A stretch of 64,000 bases of DNA from Lateolabrax maculatus (lineage: Eukaryota; Chordata; Actinopteri; Acropomatiformes; Lateolabracidae), in assembly GCA_031216445.1 (NCBI GenBank), contig CM062202.1:15224501-15288500 (forward strand), given 5' to 3'. A program made the position numbers and the translations under genes. How positions within the stretch are numbered: position 1 is the first letter of the stretch; each line of letters opens with the position of its first letter. The notes below the pieces were generated by a model. The model was given only the letters and a program-made list of their open reading frames with translations. It had not been told where the DNA came from and made no database searches. Below are positions 14,301 to 26,210 of this stretch, in pieces.

Positions 14301-14868
14301 AGTGTAGTCCAGTCCAGGCATCGGCTACAAAAACGAGCACTTTCATCCTTTGTTTTCTCACTACTGTCATCTCCACAATCGATGCTGCTCTTTGTAAATT
14401 CTTTATAAAGCACTCTATCTAGACTAAATTTCAAAATCATGCAGTTCACATCACAACAAGTTCTCTTCCAACAAAACAAATACCATTTTCATAGAGGGGT
14501 ATGTTGTTGTAAGCCACACCATATCTTGCTAATCATGAGAACAGATTTTGAACGCAGTGCTTCAGGGCAAAGCATGCTTTGCCCTTTGCAGAAAGGCCAT
14601 CAGTATGGCACTATGCATAATATCATGATGATGGCATTTTTGCTATTTGGTTTCAATCACTGCTCCAAATCTACAGATATAGCCAATATAACACAACTGC
14701 AATATTGAAAATGTGTTACAGCTCCATTGTTAAAGTAAAAGTATGTTCTTATTCAGCAAAAGGAAGGGTACATGGGTATATAAAAAGCTAGGTCCATGTT
14801 AACAAATGTGTATGAGGTGCATATAAGTACGTATGAGACTTGCCTATGTTTATGGTTTACACTGGGTG

Positions 14869-14910
<42 letters not shown>

Positions 14911-17900
14911 AGTATGTGTGTGTGTAGCAGTTGAGGCAGACCTAAGGGTATGGGGGATTTAGCTGGATTGAGGACACCAAGTTGACTCCCTGACTCCATG
15001 AACTCGTCAACGTTTTCTCCTCTCTCTCTCTCTCTCTCTTATCCTCTCTCCTTAAACTAGTCCAGTTAAAATGCAGTCAGGGGATTAAATACACTGCCCT
15101 TTCTCTTTCGTTCTTTCTATCTTTTTAATATATATATTTTTTTACTTTCCCCTTTTACCTTTTACAATCAGTAAAGGCATACTGTAGGCTGAATGCACTA
15201 TAACTAGCAGCTTGTGTACGCACATGTGTGTTTGCGTGTGTGTGTGTTGATTAAAGCCAGCGTGTGGATTAATTAGGGTAAATAACCTCAGAGCAGATTT
15301 TGAGATTTAAGAGTTAAAATCTACTGTAGGCTTTATGCAGGAAAAATGTGTGTCTGTCAGCCGTGTATCTGTTTCATTACATGGCCACACTTTGGTTGTC
15401 CTGTAGGGTCCAGCTATTTTAAAGATGATTTTTGGAGGTTATTTAGTTGGCATGAAATTAGAATTTTAGCAAAAGTCTAGCCAAGTGATCTACAGAGTCT
15501 ACATGTACAATTTCAGAGTCTTAGTTTCAGTCCAGGGCCATCAAAAGTGTGTTTTTACAAGGACAATACACATGAATTGGCATTGCTGTAAATGTTCCAG
15601 TGTTAACCAACTGACTAGCTTCATACTGTAGTCAATTCACTGACTGTTCGCCGGCATCATTGCAGTTATCAGCTCTGCATTGTGACCCTGAATGGGGACA
15701 GGTCGATAATTGCTTCTTCCTGTGGAAATCCCTGCTGCATTATTAACATTACAGTCCGGACAGTTGGGGACACATTTGTTACAAGAGCTAAAGCTTGATG
15801 TCTCAATGACGTAATAATTAAATAATCTGGTTAGTTAATTATGCAGGGATGCAACTATTGATTATTTAAGAAATGTGTCAATTGTTTTTACGATTAAATA
15901 ATTCATTGTTTATTCTATACAATTTCTGAAAATATATTAAAAAAAAGAGTCCATTGTGACATCTTCAAATGTCTTATTCTTAGTCCAAAATCCAAAAGAT
16001 ATTTGATTTACAGTGAAGTAAAACAGAGAAAAGCAGCAAATCCTCTCACTGCAGAAGCTGGAACCAGGGAATGTTTAGCAAGATCATTGACAATTACTTT
16101 TCTGCTGATCAACTAATCAATAAATCAACTTGTGATTTCAGCCCTATAACCACTTCACATCAAGCTTTGACAGACAAGTGACGAAAGAAATATTCCAGCA
16201 GAGCTCTCGCAGGACAGTCAAAAGGGCCATCCACCCCTCCATCATTGTTCTAGACGCCTGCTTCTCAAGGAACAGATTTTTTCTTTCCTCAAATGTACAC
16301 CAACTCTGAGAGACGCATGTCACACATCTATTGCAGCGATAAAGAACCATGGTTTTACTATGAGTTGTGGGTATAAAAAAAAGAAAGAATCAATTAATAA
16401 ACACAATGCCCATTTTCTTCCTGTATACTTCATGTAGGCCACATGTAAACTATTTTTGTCCATTGAACAGATCAGTCATTTCAGTGGTATTGGTGAAGAC
16501 AGTTGACAGTTTGGCCAGCTGCTGCCTTTTAGCACCTAAGGTACTGTGCTGCTGAAAAAACAGCTGGTTCTGACAACAGTGACGGTGGTCAAAGTCAGTG
16601 TGTATTGAACAGCCATCTTGATTCATCTGAATTTCAGATAACCCTAACCCTTATGATCTTTCATGACTATCTTACAAAAATATCCATCACTACCGTCAGG
16701 TCAGAAGACTGCCACATCACCAAGAGAAAAACTAGTGGAGCCTCAGTGTCTTGCTCAAGGATTGCTGCAGGCGCTTGAGTCTACGTCTCCCAAACGAAAA
16801 GGCAGTTTCCCTAATCACTGAACCCCCCTGCTACTCCTGACTTTACCACCATGAGAATTTTCTTCAGAAATAATTACAAAACATAAAAGGTTAGAGGAAC
16901 ACTGCAATAAGCGTATTTCAACCATGAGGATTAAAAAAGTCAATTTAAAGATATTTATCCAGTGGCATGTAGCTCCATCCCTCACTGATTGACAGAACTA
17001 ACACATTGTGGTTGCATATGCTAAACTGGCTCTCCCTCTCTCCCACAAGTGAGACCAGGGCCCTGTTCACGCTCCCAGACCCAGCAGCAACAAGGCAATC
17101 TGTTCTCAAACAGCTGGAGCTGCCCTCAAGAGTGAAAGGAGGAGTGGGAGAGAGAAACGAGAGGGAAGTCTCACAGAGAGAGAAGAGCTGGAGAAAGCGT
17201 GAAAGTGAGAAACACAGAGAAAGACAGGGATGGATGCAGACAAGCAAGAGAGTATTTGAGAGTTTTCTGTCATAAATAATCAATGCTTAGTCAACACAGA
17301 AAACGAGAGCGTGTGAAGGAACCAGGGTTTTCTTCCCATTGCCAAAACCAAAAGGGAAAATTGCCAGACTCACACGTCATGAGTAAACAGAGCTGAGCCA
17401 AAATGAAAAGGAGAGATATGGAGACTTTGGACAGAAAGATTGTCAAAGCAAAAGAGACATAAAAAAAGTGGAGCCGAGGGAAAAGGAAAAGATGACAGAG
17501 AGAGATACAGAATAAAATTAGGAAAATAAGAAAGAGAGGAAGAAAGAAACAGAGTCAGCCAGCAGGAAGAGGGCAGCAGGAAATTCCTTCGTCATTTTCC
17601 CGACCCTTTGTCCTTCTCAAAAAACTGGAATATGACAACATTCCTCCTCCTCTTTTTCTCTCTCATGCCACTCCACCCTCACTCATTAGTTGTTTCCTTC
17701 TTTCTCTCTCATTGTTCGTGGCCGTGTCCAAGTTTGCATGCCGTGCACATCAGAGTCAGTAATGATGACTAGATTTTAAATCTTCCCGCAGTTGGTGAGT
17801 GTATCAGGATTGTGACCACATTGTTTTGGTACACGCATGTGATGCAGATGTGTTCATACCTCATGTCTTCCAGCAGGTCACATTCAGTCTGGTGTTTAAA

Positions 17901-19442
17901 GTGCAGTCTTGTCGTCTGCTCTGTGTGCGTGTTTTTCAGCTCCTGTGTCACTTTGACCTGGAGGAAACAAAAAGCAAAGGATTTGTCATTAACTCATCCG
18001 TCTGCCGTGCATGTGTGTTAGTTATTTCGTGGCTCATATTCACCTACAAAAAAAACAAACAACTCATGATGTATCCTTCCACACTGATAATATCAATGAT
18101 GAGATATAAAACTAGATATCATCTGAAACTTTGGTTATCATAGTAGAGCTAAAATATTTGTTTTTCCTGGCCGTAAACTGCGAATGCCTCTACCTGCCTG
18201 AAAGCCATATACTCATTAATAACTAATAATGATTTTTTTCTTAGTGGCCATATCTCCCAGCCCTAGTTAGATTAAATGTTGCATAAAATCACCAAAAGTC
18301 ACACACCAATGTGACAAATAAAGTAGCATTATCCAGCAGGACTGTAACTACCTTCTTCTGAAATCTCCCAATGCAAAAAACAGTGACCTTGGACTCTAAG
18401 AAGTTTTGAGAGCCAAGGGAACTGCTTCAAAATGCCTTGTTTCATCCAACAAACATTCCAAAAGCCAATAATAGTCAATCCGAAATGATTTGCAACACAG
18501 AAAATCAGTAAATCATCACATTTGAGTAGCAAGAAACTGGAATACTTGACATTTTTGCCTGATTAACTGATTAATAGCTTATCAAAATTGTTGCTGGTTA
18601 ATTTCCTGTTGAATGTACTGACCAAAATATTAAGGACATTCACTCTGTTCATCGAGTGCACTGATAAGGTGAATCCAAGTGAACACATTGTTCTGTTGTG
18701 ATTTCTTTCATTGAATTGATATGCGTCACAAAGGAGTGGAAAGAGATAAAAACAGAGAAAGTCAGAGAAGGATTTTTTTAGCTCTGAGATGTAGACTGTG
18801 CAAAAGGGGAACTCGACTTCTGAATGCTATGTTTTTTAGTATTGGGTTTCCTGAGTCGCTGTGGCTTACACACAGATCCACAGACACATACACACACACA
18901 CACACACACACACTAACAACTTAACCCCCATCAATCAATCTATCTGCCAATCACCTGTCATCCATTTAAGTGTGCTCAGCTCTAGCGTCACCTGAAAGGA
19001 ACACACACATACACACACTCCCATCAGTAATCCATCAACGTAACAATCAGTGTCGGGTTTTGTCAGACTTTTGGAGGGGCTGGAGGAGGCTTTTGGCACT
19101 TAGAGGTGACTGAAGACACTGGCCGTAACAGCATTTATGTGCATCGGGAAAAGATACTAATTGTACTGCATCACACACAAATTCATTTGGGTGGCCAGAC
19201 CAGGGGATGTAACCTGCGCTCATTAAAACAGTCTCGCAAAAAGCTAACAAAGCTAGAGAGCTCACCCTTGATATACACACAAACGAGCGCACACAAACAC
19301 TCCTGGCAGCAAATACAGAGCCACTGTGATGGTCATTGTGTATTGTCGGGTGAATTCCATCAGCTATTCACCAGAGTAACAGTGGGCAAATTCATGACTG
19401 TTCTAGACAAAACAATCAACAACATAACACACAGTACACTGG

Positions 19443-19473
<31 letters not shown>

Positions 19474-21170
19474 TGCAGAGATCCTTTCTTTCATGTCCTG
19501 GGTCTTTGAAGATAAGGAGGGAGTGGTTCATTACATTATCTGGGCAAAATGACTGCACTTGATTTCACCTTCTATCACTCATCAGAAACCACAGGGAGAA
19601 AGGGCACGAAGGGGAAGGGCAAAGGGTGACAGAGAGATGGGGGGACAAAATGAGAGGAAGGGTGACTGAGGGGGTGGTGGGGCATGGGGACAGAAGTTGG
19701 AAGAATGTGAAGGGTGAGTAAGAAAGGGGGGAGAGAAAAGAAGATGGCATGTGGAGATGTTCATTCTGAGGCAAAGTGAAAGGGATGTTCAGTTCAGTGT
19801 ATGTCATGTTAAAGGAAAAGAGCTCAGCTGGTGTAGTGGTAGCTGATGCAGCAGGCAGGTCTATATCACTAAGAAAGTGGTTCCTGTTATGTAACCAAAC
19901 ATCTGATTTGCCTCAAACAGTGCATGTATTTACTTTGTGTCATGATGGCTCACTTACGATTTGTTGCTCCTGTTTAATTACAGAATCGTTACTTAAAAAT
20001 ACTGATTCGTTGAGACAACTTCCTGTTACATGTCATTGGTTGTGTAACTATTGTCAGTTTATGGACACTCATTGAAGACTGAGAAATTTGGTTCGGTAAG
20101 ACTTTGATAATGTCAGTATTTATTGTCCAAACCTAATAGGAATACCTTAACATGTTAAGTAATACAAATCCATACAACAGTTCTATAAAATACGGCCTCA
20201 AAAACTCCAACCCCAGCAGTGTCATTATTTATATTTGATAGATAGATAGACAGATTCTGGAGCAATGTATTTGCTTTTTTCAGCCTCATTAGCACCCATC
20301 TTTAATTTAAGCCACATAAAACTAATATATGAGATTCAAATGAGCCCAGTCTGTAAGCAGATGTGCTGAGACACAGACAAAACACTTAAGGGGCTGCATG
20401 TGCCGCACTGGGAGAGAAATTATTAGTATCCAACAGCCAAATACTGATACACTCTGGCTGTGATGCTGTGGGCTGAGTGTACCGAGTGTGCCAACCACAT
20501 TGGCAGAGGGTAGCACATCAGTGTCGTGCAAATTCTTTTTTATTCTTGGAAGTATCTTCACAGCAAATTGAACGGGAAAGAAACTGACAGCTGACAAACG
20601 GGATCTTACAAAATAAATATATGACCGCAATGGTGTACCTGATCACCCACGGTGGGACGAGACAACAGCATCGGCCTCTACGGCGCCAAACGGCGAAAAG
20701 ACCTGCTCGAGTGTGTGTGTGTGTGTGTGTGTGTGTGTTTAGAAGACATGATGTGACATGTTCAGGGCCGGCCTGTGTGTGGAAACCCAGGGCATGAATG
20801 GCACCGGGGGGGATATGTGGTAATTAAAGAGAAAAACCGTGCAGAGGTTCACAGCGGGGTAATTGGCTCTCGTGCATCTATTTTAGGACAACACACACAC
20901 ACACACACACACACTCATAGGAAGCAATGGACAAGCTGCTTCAACACACCCTCGTGCACGCGCACACACACACACACACACTCTCACACCTACACACACA
21001 CACACACTGGGGGCCAAGCTGTAGGGGACTGTGGTCATCATTTCTCAGCCCATACAGGATCAATAAGTCAGTATCAGACATGGCTCTGCCAGCCTCACTG
21101 TGTGTGTGTGTGGGTGTGTAGTGTGTGTGTGTGTGTAGTGTGTGTAGTGTGTGTGTGTGTGTGTGTAGTG

Positions 21171-21214
<44 letters not shown>

Positions 21215-21932
21215 TGTAGTGTGTGTGTGTGTGTGTTGAGCTTTTGTCAGCTCACCCTCTGGTGAAATAATGTGACCCTGGGCGGAGTGAAGGTCTTGAG
21301 ACAAGAAGCCCCCCCCCCCCCCCAAGCTCTTGTTTGTGCCCGTCTGTCTGCGCGACTCCTCACGATAAGTTACATAAACCAGCGAAAAAATAAATAAATA
21401 AACAATAAACAAAAAAAAAATAACACCGGCGCCTCACCACGCTGCCGTCAAACCGTGGACCGCTCTCGCGTCCGCACCGCTACCAGCCGTAACCGTCCCC
21501 CCCCCGCCGCACGCCAACGTGCAAACGCCACTGTCTTTTCTCTGTTTTATATTTTAAACTTATTTCCCCGACGAGACGCAGAGAAAAGACACCGAGCATC
21601 TCTCCTCCACTAACCGCCGCGTGTGGAGCGGCCGTTGCCGTTACTTGACGTGTAACGGCTGTAACGGCTGCGCGGATGCCCGTGAACGTCACTAGGTTAC
21701 CGAGTAGCCGGACGCTGCTAATGGTGGCTGGCGAAGCTCTTCTCTTTTTTTTTCCTCCCTTCCTCTCTCTCTTTCTCGTTAATAACCTCGAGCCCCCGCA
21801 GCATCGCCCGGTGAACCGCGGCAGCCGCGACGTTGCCTCGCCGTTACCCGCCTGTCATTGTCCGCTCAGCCCCGAGCCGAAAACATAACGGGGCTCCTGC
21901 GAGTCACTCACCTTCCTCGGCGGCGGCTGCAT
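5256..21932 (-). CDS. fchsd2: fchsd2, 5' part (coding exons 1-3; gene continues past the left edge)
   Basis: FCHSD2 is an F-BAR plus double SH3 adaptor that acts at the plasma membrane in clathrin-mediated endocytosis and actin assembly. Three exons join in phase: exon 1 encodes MQPPPRK, exon 2 opens with VKVTQELKNTHTEQ and ends at ECDLLEDM, and exon 3 encodes SYSLKKGQLERDYAQ after an arginine split across the junction. Together they match the start of the human protein (MQPPPRKVKVTQELKN..., CDLLEDMR, then an ERxYAQ helix), the first helix of the F-BAR domain. All junctions are GT/AG. Only about 55 of roughly 740 residues are in the window, and I found no exon matching the next human segment (GMQRLASQYL) in 1-5255. 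The introns host tRNA genes and repeats. Identity is very secure. Confidence 0.93.
6337..6410 (-). tRNA. tRNA-Thr (anticodon AGT), copy 1
   Basis: Reading the minus strand gives a 74-base tRNA including the discriminator base. The acceptor stem GGCGCTG pairs with CAGTGCC, and the anticodon loop is CTAGTAA with anticodon AGT. The A box (TGGCTTAGTTGG) and B box (GGTTCAAATCC) are intact. A TTTT Pol III terminator follows directly. Only small differences from vertebrate tRNA-Thr-AGT are seen. It lies in fchsd2 intron 2 on the same strand. Confidence 0.95.
6849..7320. mobile_element. non-autonomous DNA element (MITE-like), copy A
   Basis: About 470 bases that recur in inverse orientation at 62463-62923. 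Shared blocks include CCAGACGAATC at one end, CAAACAACTGCACTTAAACTT inside (split by substitutions), and TTCGTCTGGAAGC near the other end. The ends read roughly AGCCTGG.AACCAGACGAAT on both sides, i.e. imperfect terminal inverted repeats. There is no coding capacity. Confidence 0.65.
8459..8531 (+). tRNA. tRNA-Met (elongator, anticodon CAT)
   Basis: A 73-base cloverleaf. The acceptor stem GCCTCGT pairs with ACGGGGC, the anticodon loop is CTCATAA, and the B box is GAGTTCGAGCC. It differs from human elongator tRNA-Met at only a few bases. A TTTT terminator starts at 8537. It lies in fchsd2 intron 2 on the opposite strand to that gene, between tRNA-Thr copies 1 and 2. Confidence 0.96.
9545..9563 (-). 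pseudogene. tRNA-Thr 3'-end fragment
   Basis: Only the 3' acceptor strand and part of the T stem of the tRNA-Thr gene remain, still followed by TTTT. The rest has been replaced by unrelated sequence. Confidence 0.55.
9777..9850 (-). tRNA. tRNA-Thr (anticodon AGT), copy 2
   Basis: The same 74-base gene on the minus strand, with loop CTAGTAA and a full cloverleaf. Its T loop carries TTCGAATC, the vertebrate consensus, where the other copies have TTCAAATC. A TTTT terminator follows directly. Of the four intact copies it is the closest to the canonical sequence. Confidence 0.96.
9927..9970 (-). pseudogene. tRNA-Thr 5'-half pseudogene
   Basis: The minus strand retains a mutated 5' half (acceptor strand, D arm, AGT-containing loop) but no T arm. 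Its flank at about 10010-10210 aligns with the flank of intact copy 3 at about 10675-10900, so this is the dead tRNA of an older tandem unit. Confidence 0.7.
10537..10610 (-). tRNA. tRNA-Thr (anticodon AGT), copy 3, slightly diverged
   Basis: A 74-base cloverleaf on the minus strand with anticodon AGT. The acceptor stem begins GGTGCTG, so a C-G pair becomes U-G next to an existing G-U wobble. Only TTT follows the gene, with no TTTT in the next few tens of bases, so termination may be weak. It is probably structurally sound but may be under relaxed constraint. Confidence 0.88.
11012..11085 (-). tRNA. tRNA-Thr (anticodon AGT), copy 4
   Basis: A 74-base cloverleaf on the minus strand, identical to copy 1 through the gene body and with intact A and B boxes. 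TTTT follows the 3' end. It is the rightmost member of the cluster. Confidence 0.95.
11376..11546. mobile_element. short foldback element (hAT-MITE-like)
   Basis: The left end reads GGACGGCCCCCTAATAGTCGAC and the right end ACTAGTCGACTAATGG...GGGGCAGCCCTAG, forming inverted, GTCGAC-containing ends of a kind common in percomorph genomes. It is about 170 bases long with no coding capacity. The family name is inference. Confidence 0.5.
14870..14908. repeat. (GT)n microsatellite
   Basis: An uninterrupted GT run of about 39 bases in fchsd2 intron 2, probably polymorphic. Confidence 0.95.
15845..16146. mobile_element. inverted-repeat element, GGGCTGCAAC family, copy 1
   Basis: It starts AGGGATGCAACTATTGATTA, ends AATCAACTTGTGATTTCAGCCCT, and has AT-rich sequence between. 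Terminal bases are complementary (AGGGNTG... and ...CAGCCCT). A second copy lies at 60442-60775 and partial copies at about 3210 and 53420-53640. It is typical of small non-autonomous fish elements. Confidence 0.65.
17860..17957 (-). CDS. fchsd2: fchsd2 coding exon 2
   Basis: This 98-base exon follows a CAG acceptor and ends at ATGAG before a GTATGA donor. It encodes 32 residues plus two bases: the start VKVTQELKN and the end TECDLLEDM match human FCHSD2, while the middle differs at several positions (e.g. HFKHQ where human has QAKQQ). The phase fits exons 1 and 3 exactly. Confidence 0.93.
18890..18913. repeat. (AC)n microsatellite
   Basis: An AC run of about 24 bases in fchsd2 intron 1. A second CA run lies at 19449-19473. 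Confidence 0.9.
20711..21236. repeat. clustered (GT)n/(CA)n microsatellites
   Basis: Several GT or CA runs: 20711-20738, 20890-20914, about 20960-21007 and 21099-21236. The last is (TG)n interrupted by TAG steps. CA-strand and GT-strand runs lie close enough to pair. The cluster sits just inside fchsd2 intron 1 beside the CpG island. Poly-His/Thr and Cys/Val frames here are repeat translations, not genes. Confidence 0.92.
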
Positions 21933-22720
21933 TGTGGAGTATTGACATGGATGGTGTTTCCCGGGCGAGATGTATCGTAATTCCGAGAGGAGATCCGAGT
22001 CAGTGTGAGGGGAGAGAGAGGGGGGGATAATGTTTTTTTTTTTTGTTGTTGTTTTGTTTTGTTTTTCTCCTCAGCCCCCCCAAAAAAAAAAAATCCTCCC
22101 CTCCAGACGACAGGGAGGAAAGACGGGAGTTAAATTTGTACTCCGGCGGCCATGATTGATGATAAATGGCTGGTTGGTGCCGAGCGGGCGCTGCTGGAGA
22201 GAGACTGGACACACTCGTGTCGGTGGCTGCCACTAACTCGAGGACTGGTGCGCTGCCGTGTTGTGAAGCGGGGCAGCAGCAGACAGGCGGAGAGGGGGGG
22301 AGTAAAAAAAAGCGGAGGGAAGGGACGAGGTGCGGGGGCAGGAGGGGGGGTATTAACGGGGAACCCCTCCACCAACTAAGCTCGACGGCGCCGCGAAGTG
22401 TCCGAGAGGCAGGACAGCAGCCCCCGGTGTGTGTGTGATGACAAACACCGGCGGCGGAGACGCAACCTTTTTTTTTTTTTTTTTTTTTTTTTTGTTCTGC
22501 CTTTTTCTCTCCTTTCACCTTCCATTAAAGCGTGTGTGCGCGGAGGTGCTTCAGACGCAAAATCAGAGGGCAACGAGGGTGATGAATAAGACATGGGACT
22601 GTTTATCCTGGCGGAGGAGGATGGGGGGGGGGCCTGATACTGACAGCAGCAGGCTGCGTCCTGCAGACCTGCATAGCAACAAGAAACCGCAGTCGATCGA
22701 GGAAAAATCGATCACGGACT
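21420..22720. promoter_or_regulatory. fchsd2: CpG island, fchsd2 promoter and 5'UTR
   Basis: The region is dense in CpG and GC-rich, in contrast to the AT-rich surroundings, and encloses fchsd2 exon 1. The minus-strand start site should lie upstream of 21948. No TATA box is evident, which is usual for CpG-island promoters. Poly-T/poly-A tracts near 22029-22042, 22081-22092 and 22468-22493 interrupt it. Long open frames here on both strands are by-products of base composition. Confidence 0.75.
21912..21932 (-). CDS. fchsd2: fchsd2 coding exon 1
   Basis: The ATG is at 21932-21930. It is followed by six codons giving MQPPPRK, identical to the human N-terminus as I recall it, then a GTGAGT donor. 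The start context has A at -3. The exon lies inside a CpG island, as expected for a first exon. An upstream ATG in another frame lies 16 bases before this one (see findings). Confidence 0.93.
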
Positions 22721-25700
22721 AGGACGAAAAACAGTATAAAAAAACCCCAAAAAAACAAGATATAGACAAAGAAACAAACTGAAAAACAAAAGACGTTTTA
22801 CCAAATTTTAGCCCCTAGTTTTTTTTTTCATAATTAAGAATATTATTTTTAGCCGAATCCAGCTGAAATTGTAGATATGACGCAAATCAAAATAAACATT
22901 GATTTAAAATAATAATGTCCGTCAAATAAATAATGCATTTATTGAAGGCTATTAGGTGCTATCATTTATTTAGTATTTTAAAACAATCCATCTATATCAG
23001 GGAGTAGACGGGATAAAATAGGGTCAATTGGGTTCATTATAAGTGGGTGCTGAGAGAACAATTAAAGGAACACAGTACAATGGATGGTGTCTGAAACCCT
23101 TGTAATGAGTTGGCACCAGCAGGAGCTACACGTGTATTTTTGTGTGTTTAAAATTAGCCAGGTGCTAAAATAGAGGTTGTGGGATAAGAAAATGATGTTG
23201 CAGTGCATTGGGGAGACTAAACATTTATGCAAATAGATACATACATTACATACATAATTGGGCCTTTGTCTTTATTTCGTGAAATTTGAACCTCTCTTTA
23301 CACCCTCTTTCCAGGGTGCCCTTTGTAAAGTCAAAATCCCAAACCTCTCAAGGTTAAGACATACTTGTTAATGGTAGGAAGGAATGCAGTGAATGTTATT
23401 GTTGCCCAGAAATACTTCTGCCCATGGTTCATACGTCTGTGCCACCAATGCCAAACTACAACAGATTGTCATATGGTTGGTAAGCTTTCGGAGTAGCATT
23501 GTGTCAAGTGTGTGGAAGTAATATATGACTCCCTGGAAGCATTCATTTGGCTAGACAAAAGAAAAAGACAAAGAATAGCTGGAAGGTCTACTTCATGCCT
23601 CCTACGTGCCATGGCCAAGGTTAAGGTTAAGGGTCGTGTAATCATTAATACGGAGTTTGTGGGTTAGGTAAGACATTAAGTACTCGTTCTCACCTTTTTT
23701 CTCAGTATAACGCTCAATCTAACACATACATTTTCAAATATAGGCACACACTCACATTCAGAGAAACCAAACACATCTTTTAACACCCACACACAACTTT
23801 CTAACAGTGGTACAGATGAAAATGGCTGACAGTCGTTGTTGGATCATATTGTGTTTGTTGGGATTCTGCCAAGATGTTTTTGGTTTATTATTCTTCTTGT
23901 GATTTGGCTTAGGAGCATCTATTTTTCTTTTGCCGTACTAAGGTAAGAGATTTTACAGTCAAAACAGTCAAGTAATTAAACTAAAAGCAGCATAAATGGT
24001 TAGTTTACATTCATACTTTGATTATTTGCCTCATTTTGCCATGTGAGAAGTCCCCAGGTAATCTTAGATATTCTTTGTATATTGGGGTTTCAAAATTCAT
24101 GGTGACTGTCAGTATGGCTTTCAGGCCCATGGATTTTGGTGGGGACAAAAAAAGGGCCATATATTATGTATTTTATGCTAATAGCTGTATGTTTGTATTA
24201 TGATTTACCTGTCCTCAAAAGGCTTTTTGTCTTTGAGTTGGTGGTAAAAATAAAAAAAAGGAATAATTGTCATAAGATTTGGTTCAAATTTCCAGGTCAA
24301 ATCAAAAGCTAGGTTACAATGAAAAACAATTTTCTATAATTATATAGGCCTATACTTATCATAGTAATAATTACATGTCTCAATAGGAATTAAGAACTAC
24401 TTCTGTTTTTATCGACTTTCAAATTTTATAAAAATGTCTTTCTGATTTTACCAAACTAACCACAAAATAAATAAATGTTTGAACAGTTTAGGGTGTAAGG
24501 TTTTTCCTGGTCACTGTCTGTTTGACTAACAGATAATTATCTATGAGTCAAGCCCAGCCGTGGCTGCACTGCATACAGGCTACAACTCGTAAGACAGGCA
24601 CACTCCTCCACATGCCTTCACCCACTCAATTATCTTAGTACGCATTCAGCCATGAACAACACACTCGAATACATACTGTGCATCTACTCATGAGAATGAG
24701 GATGTGTTACACAGGATGGCCAATGCAGGACAGTCTTTGAAGGGCAATTGTATTCATATAGTGTGAGTACTTTCTTTATGATTTAGTTTTTTTCTCTTCT
24801 ACACAGACTACTTTATTACTAAAGTTGTGTTCAGTTTGGAATGGCATGCGGCAGCAGCCCAGAAGAATTTGGGGGACTACAAAAGGGGCCGTACTGTGTG
24901 TTAACTGTTAAATTTAACCTGCAGCTGTTTTGAAGAGAAAAAAGGAGTGAGCAAAAGGAACAGCGCAAGCACGAGGCAATCTTTTTGATAAAGAGAAAAT
25001 AATGTCACAGAAAGAACAAAAACAGAGCACTGTAGGTTAACTCATCAGTTAACTGAAACACAAGTAAGTCCAGCAACTACTGTCTTGTTTGCATGTGAGT
25101 TTTTAAGGTGTTGCATTGCCAGTTTGAACTTGAGTTTGTCAGACAAACAGATATATTTGTAAAGGAAGAGAAACATGGACTGAGTTTAAGTGAGACAACA
25201 ATCTAGCATGCATGCCAGAGAGTAAAGCAGAAAGAAAGGTTTGAACAGGGTATCAAAGTAAGGTCTGGTTTTAGTTATTCCTGTGTCTCTCCCTCTCACA
25301 GCCACGTAGTTTTGTAAAACTTTGACATGCAAAGCGCCAGAATTAGTTCTGTTGCTCTGGGTGAGAACAGAGCTGCACTAAAAGTTTTGTAAAAAGTTGT
25401 TACAATGCAAGTCTATGTGAATCTTTGTCTGAATATTCTGCAGTTAAGTGTTAAATGTTTTTGTTTTTCTTTTGGGGGAGTAAGAAGGAGAGGCAATAAG
25501 GTTAGACCTGTATGTATTTCAGTAAGCTGCTGAGACAAGGTGTCAAGATGTGTCAAGATGATTTAGTAAACCTGTTGGGCAAGGTGGTTCAACAGTAGCC
25601 TATTTACACACGTGGTGCAGCCATATAACCCACATCTTTCTATATTTGCACAATTACTCCAATACAATTGTTCATTTATTCCACCAGAAAAAAAGATTTA

Positions 25701-26193
25701 AGATAGCATGTGATAATCAGTTATGATTTAATGTAGGTGCTGCCATTTAAGTATCCTCTTCTCTTTTTTCTATCTCTCACAATTCTCTCATTTACTCAAC
25801 CACTAAAAAGGCGATTAAAGGAAGTCAGCCTTAAAATGATTTACTTTCTGTAAAATGAACAGTGACTTTAAAATGGGATGACTCAAGCTATAAGCTGCGT
25901 TGGGTAAATTTGATTGCGAAATGGGCAGGTCAATTACGCTTAAGCATGGAATGAATTACACTGAACTGTGCTGCTGAGGCATGCCAAAGTGAATGACTTG
26001 GGGCGTCCTAAAATGTAATCCGGGTTGATGTCACTTTCTCGCAATCAAATCTGTTTCCTGTGTCTCAACACTCTCTATTTCTCTATTTCTATTTCTGTTT
26101 GTATGATAACTTTTCCACAGTTAACTAAGTAAAACACTTCTAGGTTCAAATGCACCATATTAATCTATTCCTTTGTACTTATCTTGTCCTCAG
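22720..26193. other. intergenic region between fchsd2 and the P2Y receptor gene
   Basis: AT-rich sequence with no coding exon that I can support. The two genes are divergent, so it should carry the receptor promoter and an untranslated 5' exon (the first coding exon has a splice acceptor in front of it). I could not place either one. Confidence 0.5.
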
Positions 26194-26210
26194 GTGTTCT
26201 AACAACCAAG

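Larger units (their letters stand above)
11600..17859. other. fchsd2 intron 2, right part
   Basis: I see no exon between the tRNA cluster and exon 2. The stretch holds a long (GT)n run at 14870-14908, a (TC)n run near 15020-15040, and an inverted-repeat element at 15845-16146. A SINE-tail-like segment (CTTGCTCAAGGATTGC... CTAATCACTGAACCC) lies at about 16745-16830, and GA-rich low-complexity DNA at about 17150-17560. Confidence 0.55.

Noticed and set aside
16144..16350. A minus-strand frame with ERKNLFLEKQASRTMMEGWM
   Set aside because: It starts beside an inverted-repeat element, has no splice support and does not match the next expected fchsd2 segment. Kept as non-coding.
20775..21412. Long open frames on both strands rich in His/Thr or Cys/Val
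   Set aside because: They are translations of (CA)n/(GT)n microsatellites, with no start context, splice sites or family similarity.
22000..22594. Several overlapping open frames of 60-170 codons on both strands
   Set aside because: They lie in a GC-rich CpG island with homopolymer tracts that lacks stops for compositional reasons. Frames overlap on both strands and resemble no protein.
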